From assembly GCA_000525675.1 (NCBI GenBank), contig CP002190.1:1054001-1118000 (forward strand): a DNA stretch of 64,000 bases, read 5' to 3'. The notes under the pieces were generated by a model that worked only from the letters and a program-made list of their open reading frames with translations, made no database searches and was not told the DNA's origin. Source of the stretch: Bdellovibrio bacteriovorus W (GTDB lineage Bacteria > Bdellovibrionota > Bdellovibrionia > Bdellovibrionales > Bdellovibrionaceae). A program made the position numbers and the translations under genes. How positions within the stretch are numbered: position 1 is the stretch's first letter; each line of letters opens with the position of its first letter. Shown piece by piece: positions 35,334 through 43,409 of the stretch.

Positions 35334-36317
35334 ATGCAGGCCACTTTGATTGCGGAAAGCCCTTCATTTCGAAATGTTCTTGAAAAAGCGCAGCGAGCTG
35401 CGCGAAGCACCGCCAATATTTTGATAACCGGCGAAAGTGGAACGGGCAAAGAAGTTATAGCCCGCTTCATTCATCAGCAAAGCTCGCGGCTAAAGGGAGA
35501 CTTTATTCCTTTAAACTGTTCGGCGATTCCTGAGCAACTTTTAGAATCAGAACTTTTTGGATATGCCAAGGGCGCATTTACAGGAGCCCTTGGAGCAAAA
35601 CCCGGTCTTTTTGAAGAGGCCCATGGTGGGACTTTATTTCTAGATGAGATCGGGGACATGGACTTATCCCTGCAGGCAAAGATCTTAAGGGTTTTACAAG
35701 AGAGAAAAATTAAACGCGTTGGAGAAAATCAATATCGCGATTTAGATATTCGTTTTTTAGCGGCCACTCACAATGATCTGGCAGAAAGCGTGCAAAAAAA
35801 AGAATTTCGCGAAGATTTATATTTTCGTCTCAACGTTGTGCCTCTCCACATTCCACCGTTGCGCGAACGAGAAGAGGATATTTTACCTCTAACAGACTAT
35901 TTTATTGGGAAGTTCTCAGCTCGCCATAAAGTTCCTAGCAAAGTACTGAGTACTCAGGCGAAAAATTTCATTCAAAATCACTATTGGCCAGGGAATGTAA
36001 GAGAGCTTGAAAATGTGATTGAACGCGCGGTGGTTTTAGGGCGTAGTTCTGAAATTGAGCTTGGCGATGTTTACGACACATCTTCTGATGGAAGCGGCGT
36101 GGTTGTTTTTTCTGCCTTTGAACAACTTTTTCAAAAAGACCAACGCTTGTTGTCCTTAGAAGAAATGAATAAGTTCTATATCGAATATGCGTTGACAAAA
36201 AATCAGGGAGCTAAAGAAAAGACGGCAAAGGATCTGGGGATTGACCGTAAAACCTTGTACCGCAAAATTTCAGCAAAAGATCGATCTGCAAAAATAGAAA
36301 TTCAAAAAGAAATATAG
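35334..36317 (+). CDS. Orphan sigma-54 activator without a sensory domain
   Basis: 327 residues. It starts directly with the AAA+ domain (Walker A GESGTGKE at about 31-38, GAFTGA intact at about 78-83, Walker B LFLDEIGD, arginine-finger region LREREEDI) and ends in a Fis-type helix-turn-helix (TAKDLGIDRKTLYRKI). No receiver, GAF or PAS domain precedes the ATPase, so it resembles PspF or HrpR in being controlled by expression or a partner protein. It begins immediately after the DJ-1 stop codon. A likely target is the promoter at 37322-37337 ahead of the YqjD-like gene, by proximity only. Confidence 0.92.
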   Translation: MQATLIAESPSFRNVLEKAQRAARSTANILITGESGTGKEVIARFIHQQSSRLKGDFIPLNCSAIPEQLLESELFGYAKGAFTGALGAKPGLFEEAHGGTLFLDEIGDMDLSLQAKILRVLQERKIKRVGENQYRDLDIRFLAATHNDLAESVQKKEFREDLYFRLNVVPLHIPPLREREEDILPLTDYFIGKFSARHKVPSKVLSTQAKNFIQNHYWPGNVRELENVIERAVVLGRSSEIELGDVYDTSSDGSGVVVFSAFEQLFQKDQRLLSLEEMNKFYIEYALTKNQGAKEKTAKDLGIDRKTLYRKISAKDRSAKIEIQKEI

Positions 36318-36370
36318 TTAGGATGCATTGAGGGATCGCCGATAGTTCAGACGACCCCGATAAAAAGCTT

Positions 36371-36967
36371 TTAATGGAAGTGTTTTCTTTCACGACGCGA
36401 GAGATCGTCTTCGCTTTCAGGACGATTCTGTGAAAAAGGACCAGGCTCATTGGCAGAAAAACGCTGTTCTCTGAGATCTCTTTTTGATTGGCGTTCATGG
36501 ATAAAGTCCATAACAAGGGCTGCAAGAGCACCTTCCAGTGATGAAGCTGACTCCGAGCGAGGAGCTTGAGCATAGCGACGAGAGCTACGTTGCAGTCTCT
36601 CCTTCTTTTTCTTTTCATCTCTTTCAGCAAGAACTTCCTCGCGGTCATCTTTAGTAAAGCTTGCGTAAAGACCAATATACACAATCAATGCTAAGCCCAT
36701 TAAAACAAGGCCGGAAATCAGAGTTGCGGACCATGCAATTTGACGGGATTGATCCCATTGAGCTGAGAGATTGATCAAAGCAATAAAGAATCCACCGCAA
36801 AAAAAGATCGTAGCGGCGATTCCTCCGATAATTAGATTGGCTAGTTTCTTACTTTTTTCTCGTGCCTCGTAAAAAATATCCATCAAAGTTTGACGCAGGC
36901 TCGGCCCGCGCAAGCGAGTATTGAGCTGACGGAGGGATAGAGTGAGGAACATTAAAATCCACTTCAT
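36371..36967 (-). CDS. YqjE-like (phage-holin superfamily III type) membrane protein
   Basis: 198 residues from ATG 36967, which has AGGAGAT upstream; nine extra upstream codons are not needed. Two transmembrane helices (about 45-70 and 80-105) are followed by a long, highly charged cytoplasmic tail of about 90 residues rich in Arg, Lys, Glu and Ser. YqjE proteins are paired with YqjD in other bacteria. The YqjD-like gene lies just upstream on the same strand, but a strong terminator sits between them, so this gene is probably expressed less or separately. Confidence 0.7.
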   Translation of the reverse strand: MKWILMFLTLSLRQLNTRLRGPSLRQTLMDIFYEAREKSKKLANLIIGGIAATIFFCGGFFIALINLSAQWDQSRQIAWSATLISGLVLMGLALIVYIGLYASFTKDDREEVLAERDEKKKKERLQRSSRRYAQAPRSESASSLEGALAALVMDFIHERQSKRDLREQRFSANEPGPFSQNRPESEDDLSRRERKHFH

Positions 36968-36997
36968 AAAACGATCTCCTGTCGGGAATTTCAATCA

Positions 36998-37032
36998 AAA
37001 AAAGAGGAAGTCCATCGGAAGAACTTCCTCTG
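36998..37032 (-). terminator. Terminator between the YqjD-like and YqjE-like genes
   Basis: On the minus strand a perfect 9-bp stem AGAGGAAGT/ACTTCCTCT is followed by a T run. It begins 7 nt after the YqjD-like stop. Confidence 0.85.
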
Positions 37033-37038
37033 TAAGGG

Positions 37039-37269
37039 CTAGCGGCCGCGTCTAACAAGCATCGCAGCTACAAAGCCCACTGCTGCAGCTCCAAGAACTG
37101 TAGAGATAGGGTATTCGCGAATCACGTCTTCAGAGGCTTCCATAGCTCCACGAGCTCTTTTTTCAATCTCGTGGTAACCTTCTTTAAGAGGGCCACCTTC
37201 AAATTCTCTTTTCACGTTTTTTTTAATGTTGCCAAAGCTATTCTTGATATCATTTTGAATCGGTTCCAT
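37039..37269 (-). CDS. YqjD/ElaB-family (DUF883) tail-anchored protein
   Basis: 76 residues from ATG 37269 with AAGGAGAA upstream. An amphipathic helical N-terminal half (EPIQNDIKNSFGNIKK) is followed by REYPISTVLGAAAVGFVAAMLVRRGR-type C-terminal anchor (about 51-76), the hallmark of this family. E. coli YqjD sits in the inner membrane, binds ribosomes and slows growth in stationary phase under RpoS. Here a good sigma-54 promoter match with an upstream direct repeat lies about 50 nt before the start, suggesting different control. Confidence 0.8.
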   Translation of the reverse strand: MEPIQNDIKNSFGNIKKNVKREFEGGPLKEGYHEIEKRARGAMEASEDVIREYPISTVLGAAAVGFVAAMLVRRGR

Positions 37270-37321
37270 CCTCTTCTCCTTTGTTGTGATTGGTTGACGA
37301 CATCTGACCTTAGCTAAGCAA

Positions 37322-37337
37322 AGCAGGGAATGTACCA
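37322..37337 (-). promoter_or_regulatory. Candidate sigma-54 promoter for the YqjD-like gene
   Basis: On the minus strand TGGTACA-TTCC-CTGCT: GG and GC elements with exact -24/-12 spacing. The start would be near 37311, 42 nt before the ATG. Confidence 0.55.
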
Positions 37338-37355
37338 ATCTAAACTCAATCTAAA
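37336..37355. repeat. Direct repeat next to the sigma-54 promoter
   Basis: CAATCTAAA occurs twice, at 37336-37344 and 37347-37355, with an 11-bp period, close to one helical turn. It abuts the -24 element, so it could be a regulator site, though usual enhancer sites lie further upstream. Confidence 0.45.
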
Positions 37356-37502
37356 TGGAGTAGGTTTTAAATATGAGTCAGAGTGCCTCAAGGGCTGGGG
37401 GATTTTAGTCCCGCTCTGAAAAGCGAGCTGCCATTTATCAGCCTCTCTTGTGAAATAGGGTTGAAGTCTGAGGTGAACTTTATCAAAATATGGAGGATTA
37501 AA

Positions 37503-37544
37503 ATGTACTTCATCAGTCCTCGGGGTGTTTATCGTGCGCGTTAG
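37503..37544 (+). CDS. Possible 13-codon leader ORF overlapping the ppx-like start
   Basis: ATG at 37503 has an excellent TGGAGGATTAAA site upstream and reads MYFISPRGVYRAR before a TAG. It overlaps the first codons of the Ppx/GppA-like gene in another frame. The larger gene has no such site of its own, so translation of this small ORF may deliver ribosomes to the GTG start of the larger gene (coupling). The alternative is a sequence error joining the two frames. Confidence 0.45.
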   Translation: MYFISPRGVYRAR

Positions 37545-38532
37545 TTTTCTTCTGATTTTTTGTTTTTTCCTGTCATCTGAAGCTTTTTCAAGTGAGTGTC
37601 GACAAATAGAAGGTGCCGTTGATTTTGGTTCAGGAACGACAAAGTTCATCGCGGCCGAAGTTGATCACTGTGCGAAGAAAATCGTGAACATTCTGCATGA
37701 AGACCGTCTGCAGATTTCTTTAAATGAGTATCTTGAAAAATCGGATTCCGCACAGGTGAAGATAGATGACTTAAAAAAGTATCTGCCACAATTGCGCAAA
37801 AGCTTAGATGCACTTCAAGCAAAGGGTGTGCAGAGGCCCTATGCGGTCGCGACCTCTGTTTTTCGGGTGGCAAAAAACGGGCCCGAGATGGCAAGTTTTT
37901 TAAAAAAAGAATTAAACATCGATATACAAATCATTTCTCAAGATCAAGAGGCTGAATTGGGATATTACTCGGCCCTTGCTAAGATGAACGAAGCACACCC
38001 TCGCTTGATCGTTTGGGATATCGGTGGGGGCTCGATGCAGATGTTTGCCAAACAAGCGAAAAAAGACCGCATCTATCGTGGAGACCTTGCTTCTGTTACT
38101 TTTAAAAATCAAGTATTGCGCGATTTGAAGTTTGCAGACCCCAAGGTGACATCGTCTCCAAATCCAATTGGAGTCTGGAAAGACGCTGCCGTGCAAATCG
38201 CTAAGAACCATGCCTACCTGAATGTACCTGACTATTTTAAAAAAGAAGCTTCTGCGGCAACCATTGTTGGAGTGGGCGGAGTTCTATCCATATCTGTTTT
38301 AAAACAGACGGGTAGTGAAAAGCCAGAGTTCAGTCAGAGCCAACTCGAGACCACCTTGGGCGCTCGGGCTCAATGGACAGATGAGCAAATTAAGAGTCCG
38401 TATAAGGCCACGGATGTGACTAACTTAGCTTTAGTACTTGGATATATGAAGGCCCTGAATATTCAGTCCATTCAAGTTGTAGAGGCCGCCTTAGGGGAAG
38501 GGCTTATCTACAAAAAATTACAAGCACCCTAG
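37525..38532 (+). CDS. Exported Ppx/GppA-family phosphatase-like protein
   Basis: 335 residues starting at GTG 37525 (a second GTG at 37534 is possible). The N-terminus VRVSFLLIFCFFLSSEAFSS is a signal peptide. The mature protein is a single ASKHA-fold Ppx/GppA domain: phosphate 1 loop GAVDFGSGTTKF, a central YAVATSVFRVAKNG segment, QDQEAELGYYSA, phosphate 2 loop VWDIGGGSMQM and an adenosine-type GVGGVLSI. Ppx/GppA enzymes split polyphosphate or pppGpp and are normally cytoplasmic, so an exported copy is unusual. The 3' end overlaps the convergent baeRF gene by 4 nt. Confidence 0.8.
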   Translation: MFIVRVSFLLIFCFFLSSEAFSSECRQIEGAVDFGSGTTKFIAAEVDHCAKKIVNILHEDRLQISLNEYLEKSDSAQVKIDDLKKYLPQLRKSLDALQAKGVQRPYAVATSVFRVAKNGPEMASFLKKELNIDIQIISQDQEAELGYYSALAKMNEAHPRLIVWDIGGGSMQMFAKQAKKDRIYRGDLASVTFKNQVLRDLKFADPKVTSSPNPIGVWKDAAVQIAKNHAYLNVPDYFKKEASAATIVGVGGVLSISVLKQTGSEKPEFSQSQLETTLGARAQWTDEQIKSPYKATDVTNLALVLGYMKALNIQSIQVVEAALGEGLIYKKLQAP

Positions 38533-39659
38533 TTAGTAATAAGAGCTGCTGCGACGGTATTCGTTGGCATATCCTTATCTTTAAGGACAACGACTTCGCC
38601 GCCTTGGCGAATGACCTCGCAGGCGATATCGTCTAAGACGTCGTCGTCTTTCGAGGAACTCTGCTTTTCGATGAACGTAATATCGCCCCCTTTACTGAGC
38701 TGTCCCCATATTTCAATATCTTCTCTTAAAAACAGAGTTTCGACTTTCCCATTAAGAGCGGCCCGTGAAATTCTTAAAAGGTCGCTGACGATGCGCGGTT
38801 TATTAGTATCGCTTTCTTTCTTGGCTTCGGCGGCCATTCTCTTTTCTTTTGCCGTGATTTCTTTATTCAATACTTCATGGGCTTTGTGGGCCATGCTTTC
38901 AGCACTTGGAATCTCTGTGGCTGCGATCTTATGAAAAGTGGGAGAATCATGGGAGGTAATTTCGTTATAAAGATCAAAGAGCCCTTCATTGGTGAATACA
39001 AAAAGAGGAGTGGTTTTAAAGGCCAGTTCCTTATTAATTTTTGATTCCATCCATCTCAAGAAAATTTTGACGGTGGTGCGTTTCTTCCCTTTATTGTCTT
39101 GCAGTCCTCGGCCACGGGTTGTCACTTTGGTATGTGGCATTTGAAAGCTTTCTTCATCATCCCCATGCTTCCAGTCGACGCTATTGCTGTGCGAACCGTA
39201 CTGAAATAGAAAATTATGAGTTTCGCTACAGCGATCGCCATCGCAGTTAAGAAGCACGGCCTCTTGAGTTGTGAGAGCGAGGATATGAAAAATATTTTGC
39301 TGTTTAAGATCTTTGAGCAGGGGCTTGAGATGAAAAGTCTCTGCGACAACGACCTTCATAGGCACTTCGTGCGAAGGCAGAAAGTAGCCAGCCCAGGTTT
39401 TATTGACAAACACTGCAATCCCTTTGTCTTCCTCTAAAAGATATTCCGAAGGATTGAAGTTGCGCAGATGCTTTTGAATCATTGCAACAGCTTCTTTGTT
39501 TTTGTCAAAAGAGAGAAGGTGGACGGCGCGACTTACCAAGGAGTCGTACTCTTCTGCGAGGTTTCTCTCTGGCATATTGGGAAGATAAATAGAAGCGCAG
39601 GGGCCTTCATGAACAGAGGTTAATATCAGAAGATCTTTGTGGGTTAACTTATCAAGCAT
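38529..39659 (-). CDS. eRF1-like protein of the bacterial baeRF group
   Basis: 376 residues from ATG 39659 with GGAG 6 nt upstream. The pattern is that of the bacterial archaeo-eukaryotic release-factor-like proteins: an N-terminal domain starting MLDKLTHKDLLILTSVHEGPCASIYLP, a central domain (FHILALTTQEAVLLNCDG) and a C-terminal pelota/eRF1-like domain (VSDLLRISRAALNGKVETLFL, then GGEVVVLKDKDMP). No GGQ is seen, so it would not act as a standard release factor. Members of this group are thought to work on stalled ribosomes or in stress, without firm proof. It is divergent from a host-attachment-family gene. Confidence 0.65.
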   Translation of the reverse strand: MLDKLTHKDLLILTSVHEGPCASIYLPNMPERNLAEEYDSLVSRAVHLLSFDKNKEAVAMIQKHLRNFNPSEYLLEEDKGIAVFVNKTWAGYFLPSHEVPMKVVVAETFHLKPLLKDLKQQNIFHILALTTQEAVLLNCDGDRCSETHNFLFQYGSHSNSVDWKHGDDEESFQMPHTKVTTRGRGLQDNKGKKRTTVKIFLRWMESKINKELAFKTTPLFVFTNEGLFDLYNEITSHDSPTFHKIAATEIPSAESMAHKAHEVLNKEITAKEKRMAAEAKKESDTNKPRIVSDLLRISRAALNGKVETLFLREDIEIWGQLSKGGDITFIEKQSSSKDDDVLDDIACEVIRQGGEVVVLKDKDMPTNTVAAALITN

Positions 39660-39927
39660 ACTCACTCCGTTCCAAGCTTCTGAAGGCGAGGGGGACTTTA
39701 AAGAAATTAAAGTTTGGATGATTTTCGTGTAAATCCAATAAGTCTCTCGGATCATTATGCACGACCATCTGGCGCAAAGCTAAGGGCAAGGATATGAGAA
39801 GTAACAGTCTAGTGTCTGAAGTCAAAAAAGAATCATAAGGAGCCGATTGCGATAGAATTATAGAATGGCAGGGAGGAAGTAATCATCGACTCCTTGAATC
39901 TATTCATTCTCAAGAAAGGAGGCTGAT

Positions 39928-40392
39928 ATGAAGTCCTGGATTGTGGTGGTAAATAGAACAGAAGCAAAATTTTATACCTATTATAATCATCGTAACAGTG
40001 ATTTGAAGTTTGTGACTAAGATTGAGAACCCTCGGGGGAGATTGAAAGCTCAAGAAATTGACGCCGATAAGCCAGGGATCTTTAGCTCACTCTTAACCTA
40101 CGGACCAAGATTGGTAAAAAAGCAAACTCCCACACAAAGGGTGGCGGAAGAGTTTGCTAAAGAAGTGGCTGAGTTTATGGAAAATTGCCGAACCAAACAA
40201 ATGTTCGATAATTTGATTATCGTCGCACCTCCTGCATTCTTAGGTGAATTACGTCAGAAACTCTCGGGGCCTTTGAAGAAAATCGTAAAAAAAGAAATTG
40301 CCAAGGATTTGGCTCCTGATATGTCCGAAGTGGAATTGAAGAAACGCCTTTTCCCTGAGGAAGAGCAGCCCGACTATCTGAACTTCTTGTAG
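39928..40392 (+). CDS. Host-attachment-family protein (baeRF-related)
   Basis: 154 residues. WIVVVNRTEAKFYTY at the start, PGIFSSLL in the middle and the FDNLIIVAPPAFLGELRQKL and KKEIAKDLAPDMSEVEL segments match the family named 'protein required for attachment to host cells', which is now linked to the eRF1 domain-2 fold. The plant-attachment name comes from one Agrobacterium protein and is unlikely to describe its role here. AAAGGAGGCTGAT gives a strong start. It is head-to-head with the baeRF gene across 268 bp and ends in a bidirectional terminator. Confidence 0.72.
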   Translation: MKSWIVVVNRTEAKFYTYYNHRNSDLKFVTKIENPRGRLKAQEIDADKPGIFSSLLTYGPRLVKKQTPTQRVAEEFAKEVAEFMENCRTKQMFDNLIIVAPPAFLGELRQKLSGPLKKIVKKEIAKDLAPDMSEVELKKRLFPEEEQPDYLNFL

Positions 40393-40427
40393 GATCCCTT
40401 CGTAAAAAGCAGCTAGAGAAAATTCAC

Positions 40428-40467
40428 AAAAGTCACAAGATCTTTTAAGTAAGACCTTGTGACTTTT
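40428..40467. terminator. Bidirectional terminator
   Basis: Perfect 12-bp stem AAAAGTCACAAG/CTTGTGACTTTT between two convergent genes, with A and T runs that suit both directions. Confidence 0.88.
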
Positions 40468-40491
40468 CTATTTTTAGAGAATCTTTTTGTA

Positions 40492-40716
40492 TTAGCCTTG
40501 AGAGCGCAACCAAATAAAGTAGGCGATAGCACCGAGTACAATGCCAGCGATCAATAGCATGACCGACATTTCAAAGAAAAGTTTTGCAGGTTCTGGAATG
40601 TTTTCTTTTTCTTTCAAACCATCTTTACGCGCTTGTTCGGTCTCTTTGCGCAATTCATTCTCGCGGCGTTTCTCGAGTTCGAGTTCAAGATCTCGTTGGG
40701 TTTCTTGGGGTTCCAT
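40492..40716 (-). CDS. Small membrane protein with charged N-terminal helix
   Basis: 74 residues. Residues 1-45 are a very charged helix, probably a coiled coil (ELELEKRRENELRKETEQ). A single transmembrane helix (about 48-68, FFEMSVMLLIAGIVLGAIAYFIW) ends in WLRSQG. AAAGG lies upstream of the ATG. No family recognised. It resembles the YqjD-like protein in layout (charged helix, then C-terminal anchor). Confidence 0.65.
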   Translation of the reverse strand: MEPQETQRDLELELEKRRENELRKETEQARKDGLKEKENIPEPAKLFFEMSVMLLIAGIVLGAIAYFIWLRSQG

Positions 40717-40987
40717 AATTCACCAGCCTTTCTCGTCCATTCAATGGATCTAAACTTGTAACTGTGCAAAGTTCTTAAGGAGAGGGGGACGTATGGGATA
40801 TTGTAAACGCTTCTGAGCAAGACCCCTAAGGGGGCCCCTACGGAGTGCTTAGAAACAGATGAGGGGCAGAAAATCCCATCCGACGTCTAGGAAGGGCTCC
40901 ACCTATAGTTGAGTTTGTATTCATACAAAGTGCTAATTCGTTTACAAGAGTGAAAATCAACGGAGAACATGAAGGGACGGGGGATTC
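40717..40987. other. Gap with a 7-codon mini-ORF and alternative hairpins
   Basis: AAGGAG at 40778 is followed 9 nt on by ATG 40793 and an ORF of 7 codons (MGYCKRF, stop at 40816). CCCC (40823-40826), GGGGG (40830-40834) and CCCC (40835-40838) can form either of two hairpins just after it. At 40914-40929 lies a perfect palindrome TTTGTAT-TC-ATACAAA. This could be a leader and operator for the exported gene at 40988; no gene of normal size is present. Confidence 0.35.
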
Positions 40988-41515
40988 ATGAGACTTCATA
41001 ATTTATTTATCGCATCACTGTTCTTCGCTCCATTTCATTCTTTTGCGAAAACCAGTCAAGCGCCAAGTTTCTATTGTGGGGCCGAGTTGCCACTGACCTC
41101 CGTGATGGCAGAACCCTCTTCATCAGATGCTAAAGCGCCGGTTATATTTAAAATCAAACATCATTTTGGCGCTCACACAGCTCCGGTTTTTAGTGGTGTG
41201 GTGACGATGGCAGATCTAAATCACATCCAAGAAAAAATTTCGCTGTATCAAAAATTAGGCGATGAAATTGTTATCGCGTTCGACAAGCAGAAGTGCGAAA
41301 ACTTCGGTGGATCTGTATGGAGTTGTTTCCGGAACGATAGCTTTGATTTAAATGGTGTTCCTTTAAAAGGAGTCAGCTTCACCACGAGAGAAGTCGAAAC
41401 GAAAGTGTATGACTATGTTTTTAAATCATACAACGTCGTATTCTCGTTTATTCTAGATGGAAGATCCTACGACATGCCAATGAGTTATTCTTCTGACGAA
41501 TGTCATTTTCAGTAG
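40988..41515 (+). CDS. Exported protein of unknown function
   Basis: 175 residues with a signal peptide (about 1-20, ending HSFA). Four or more cysteines (FYCGAE, QKCENF, WSCFRN, DECHFQ) are spread along the mature domain and probably form disulfides. It looks beta-rich. No family recognised. It is 24 nt upstream of another small exported gene, with GTGAGGGAC between them, so the two are probably co-transcribed. A palindrome 60 bp upstream may be an operator. Confidence 0.65.
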   Translation: MRLHNLFIASLFFAPFHSFAKTSQAPSFYCGAELPLTSVMAEPSSSDAKAPVIFKIKHHFGAHTAPVFSGVVTMADLNHIQEKISLYQKLGDEIVIAFDKQKCENFGGSVWSCFRNDSFDLNGVPLKGVSFTTREVETKVYDYVFKSYNVVFSFILDGRSYDMPMSYSSDECHFQ

Positions 41516-41539
41516 ATTGAATTGTAGAGTGAGGGACAC

Positions 41540-41896
41540 ATGAGTTTAATGAGTAAAGTTTTTCTTTTTATGTTTTTTGCAGCTTCCGTAAGCGAGGCAG
41601 CACCTCAAACAATGCGTATCCACTCTTCGCGCTCCATTACCTCCCATGTGGATCGATTCTACGATAAAGTACAAAATGCATTTGCGACCATATTTTGCCG
41701 AGAAGACGCGGCTCAGGTCATGATTGTTGATAGTCGCATGACAGATCTTGATGGAAAGAATTTCTATTTTAGCTCTGAAGATGAATGCAACAAGGCTAGA
41801 AGCGATGCTCGCATGCAAAGCGCTCGTTGTCAGGTTACCTTGAGTGTTGATTTGAAAAGCCAAAAAGCTAAAGTTAAAGTTGAGCAGTGCCGGTAA
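41540..41896 (+). CDS. Small exported protein of unknown function
   Basis: 118 residues, signal peptide about 1-20 (ending SEAA), then a compact domain with four cysteines (IFCRED, DECNKA, ARCQVT, EQCR). GAGGGAC precedes the ATG by 9 nt. It probably forms a unit with the exported gene just upstream. No family recognised. Confidence 0.65.
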   Translation: MSLMSKVFLFMFFAASVSEAAPQTMRIHSSRSITSHVDRFYDKVQNAFATIFCREDAAQVMIVDSRMTDLDGKNFYFSSEDECNKARSDARMQSARCQVTLSVDLKSQKAKVKVEQCR

Positions 41897-42037
41897 CGTA
41901 GATAATCGATCAGCTTGATGCTTTTAACGGGCTGTCGATCCATAAAATCCTTAGAAAAGTGAATAAATAAATTATTAAAAATTATGACTCTGAGTAAGCC
42001 ATTTGTGATGAGCCACGTTTTTTGGTATTCTCGTAAA

Positions 42038-43327
42038 ATGGCATCAGACACTTACTTATCTATAGATTTTGGGACCAGCAACTCTTTAGTCGGAGCTTAT
42101 CATAATGGGAAGAGGCACGAGGCTCTACCCATTGATCCACAGAGCGTGGACCCAACAATTATGCGGACTCTTTTATTCTTCCCCCACGCAGATCTTTGTT
42201 ATTACGGAGCAGAGGCGATTCAGCAGTATATAGAACAAGATATGGAGGGACGACTTTTCCGTTCCTTTAAGTCTCATCTTCCTAATAAGAGTTATCTTGG
42301 CACCGTGCTCGACAATCGTATTCTGACGCTCGAGTCTCTTGTTGGTATTTTTCTTTTAGAGCTTCGTAAACGATCTGAAAAAATTCTGGGTACATCCATT
42401 GAAAAAGCCGTGATCGGAAGACCTGCTCGCTATTCAATGGACTCTGTCAGTGATGGCTTTGCTTTGCATCGAATGCAAAAGGCGGCCGACTTTGCTGGCT
42501 TTAAAGAAGTTCAATTTGTGCCAGAGCCTTTGGCGGCGGCTTTTGATTATCGCCGTCAAATATCTGAAGAAAAATTAGTCCTGATAGGGGATTTTGGCGG
42601 TGGGACATCGGACTTTACTTTGATTCGCTTGCGACCTGATGGTTTTGCTAAAGAGGATGTCTTGTCTATTGAAGGTTGTCCACTAGCAGGGGATGCATTA
42701 GACAGTGTTTTCATGAGTCAGCATTTGAATGAATACTTTGGTGCAAAGTCTCGATATCGATTTCCAATGGCGAATAATGTTTTCATAATGCCGCCGACAG
42801 TTTCTCAGAGGCTCAATCATCCAGCTCACATCGTGCATCTCAAAGAGCGCGAGACCTATGAGTTTATTAAAGAAGTTAAGCGCTGTGCTTTAACTCCTAA
42901 AGATGCATCGGCCATCGAGCGATTGTTTATTCTGTTAGAAGATCAGCAGATATTTCCATTCTTTGAAAATATAGAAAAAACAAAACGTGAGTTGTCTGAT
43001 AACGAGCAAAGTGAATTTCATTACTCTTATCCTGGGATCGAGATCTCGGCGCTCTTTCAAAGTCAGCAATTCCAAGGGTGGGCGGAAACAACCAAAGAGA
43101 AGATCTTTGCCGCTCTGGATGAGTGCTTGAAGATGGCAAGTCTTACCCCCGACCAAGTGGACCTCGTTTGTTTAACTGGCGGGACTGCCAAGGTGCCGTT
43201 TATTCAAAACGAATTTGAAAAGCGCTTTGGGAAAACGAAGCTGCAAACGCAAAGTCATTTCCATTCGGTTTTATCGGGACTTACTGAGTCTGCAAGTTTT
43301 TGGGCTAACGGAACGCGCGTGACTTAG
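42038..43327 (+). CDS. Hsp70-like (YegD-type) ATPase-domain protein
   Basis: About 429 residues from ATG 42038. It starts TYLSIDFGTSNSLVGAY (phosphate 1), with VIGRPARY, PEPLAAAFDY, VLIGDFGGGTSDFTLI (phosphate 2) and VCLTGGTAKVPFIQ (adenosine loop). These define an Hsp70 nucleotide-binding domain. There is no canonical substrate-binding domain or lid at the C-terminus, as in YegD. Its clients are unknown, and no J protein or GrpE gene is nearby. In-frame starts at 41984 and 42008 exist; 42038 best fits the family. No ribosome binding site is evident for any of them. Confidence 0.85.
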   Translation: MASDTYLSIDFGTSNSLVGAYHNGKRHEALPIDPQSVDPTIMRTLLFFPHADLCYYGAEAIQQYIEQDMEGRLFRSFKSHLPNKSYLGTVLDNRILTLESLVGIFLLELRKRSEKILGTSIEKAVIGRPARYSMDSVSDGFALHRMQKAADFAGFKEVQFVPEPLAAAFDYRRQISEEKLVLIGDFGGGTSDFTLIRLRPDGFAKEDVLSIEGCPLAGDALDSVFMSQHLNEYFGAKSRYRFPMANNVFIMPPTVSQRLNHPAHIVHLKERETYEFIKEVKRCALTPKDASAIERLFILLEDQQIFPFFENIEKTKRELSDNEQSEFHYSYPGIEISALFQSQQFQGWAETTKEKIFAALDECLKMASLTPDQVDLVCLTGGTAKVPFIQNEFEKRFGKTKLQTQSHFHSVLSGLTESASFWANGTRVT

Positions 43328-43409
43328 AAGATGAATATATATTGTGGATACAAAAAAACCGACTCTGGGTCGGCTTGCAAAATCGGAATATGTTCGATTT
43401 GAAGAGATT

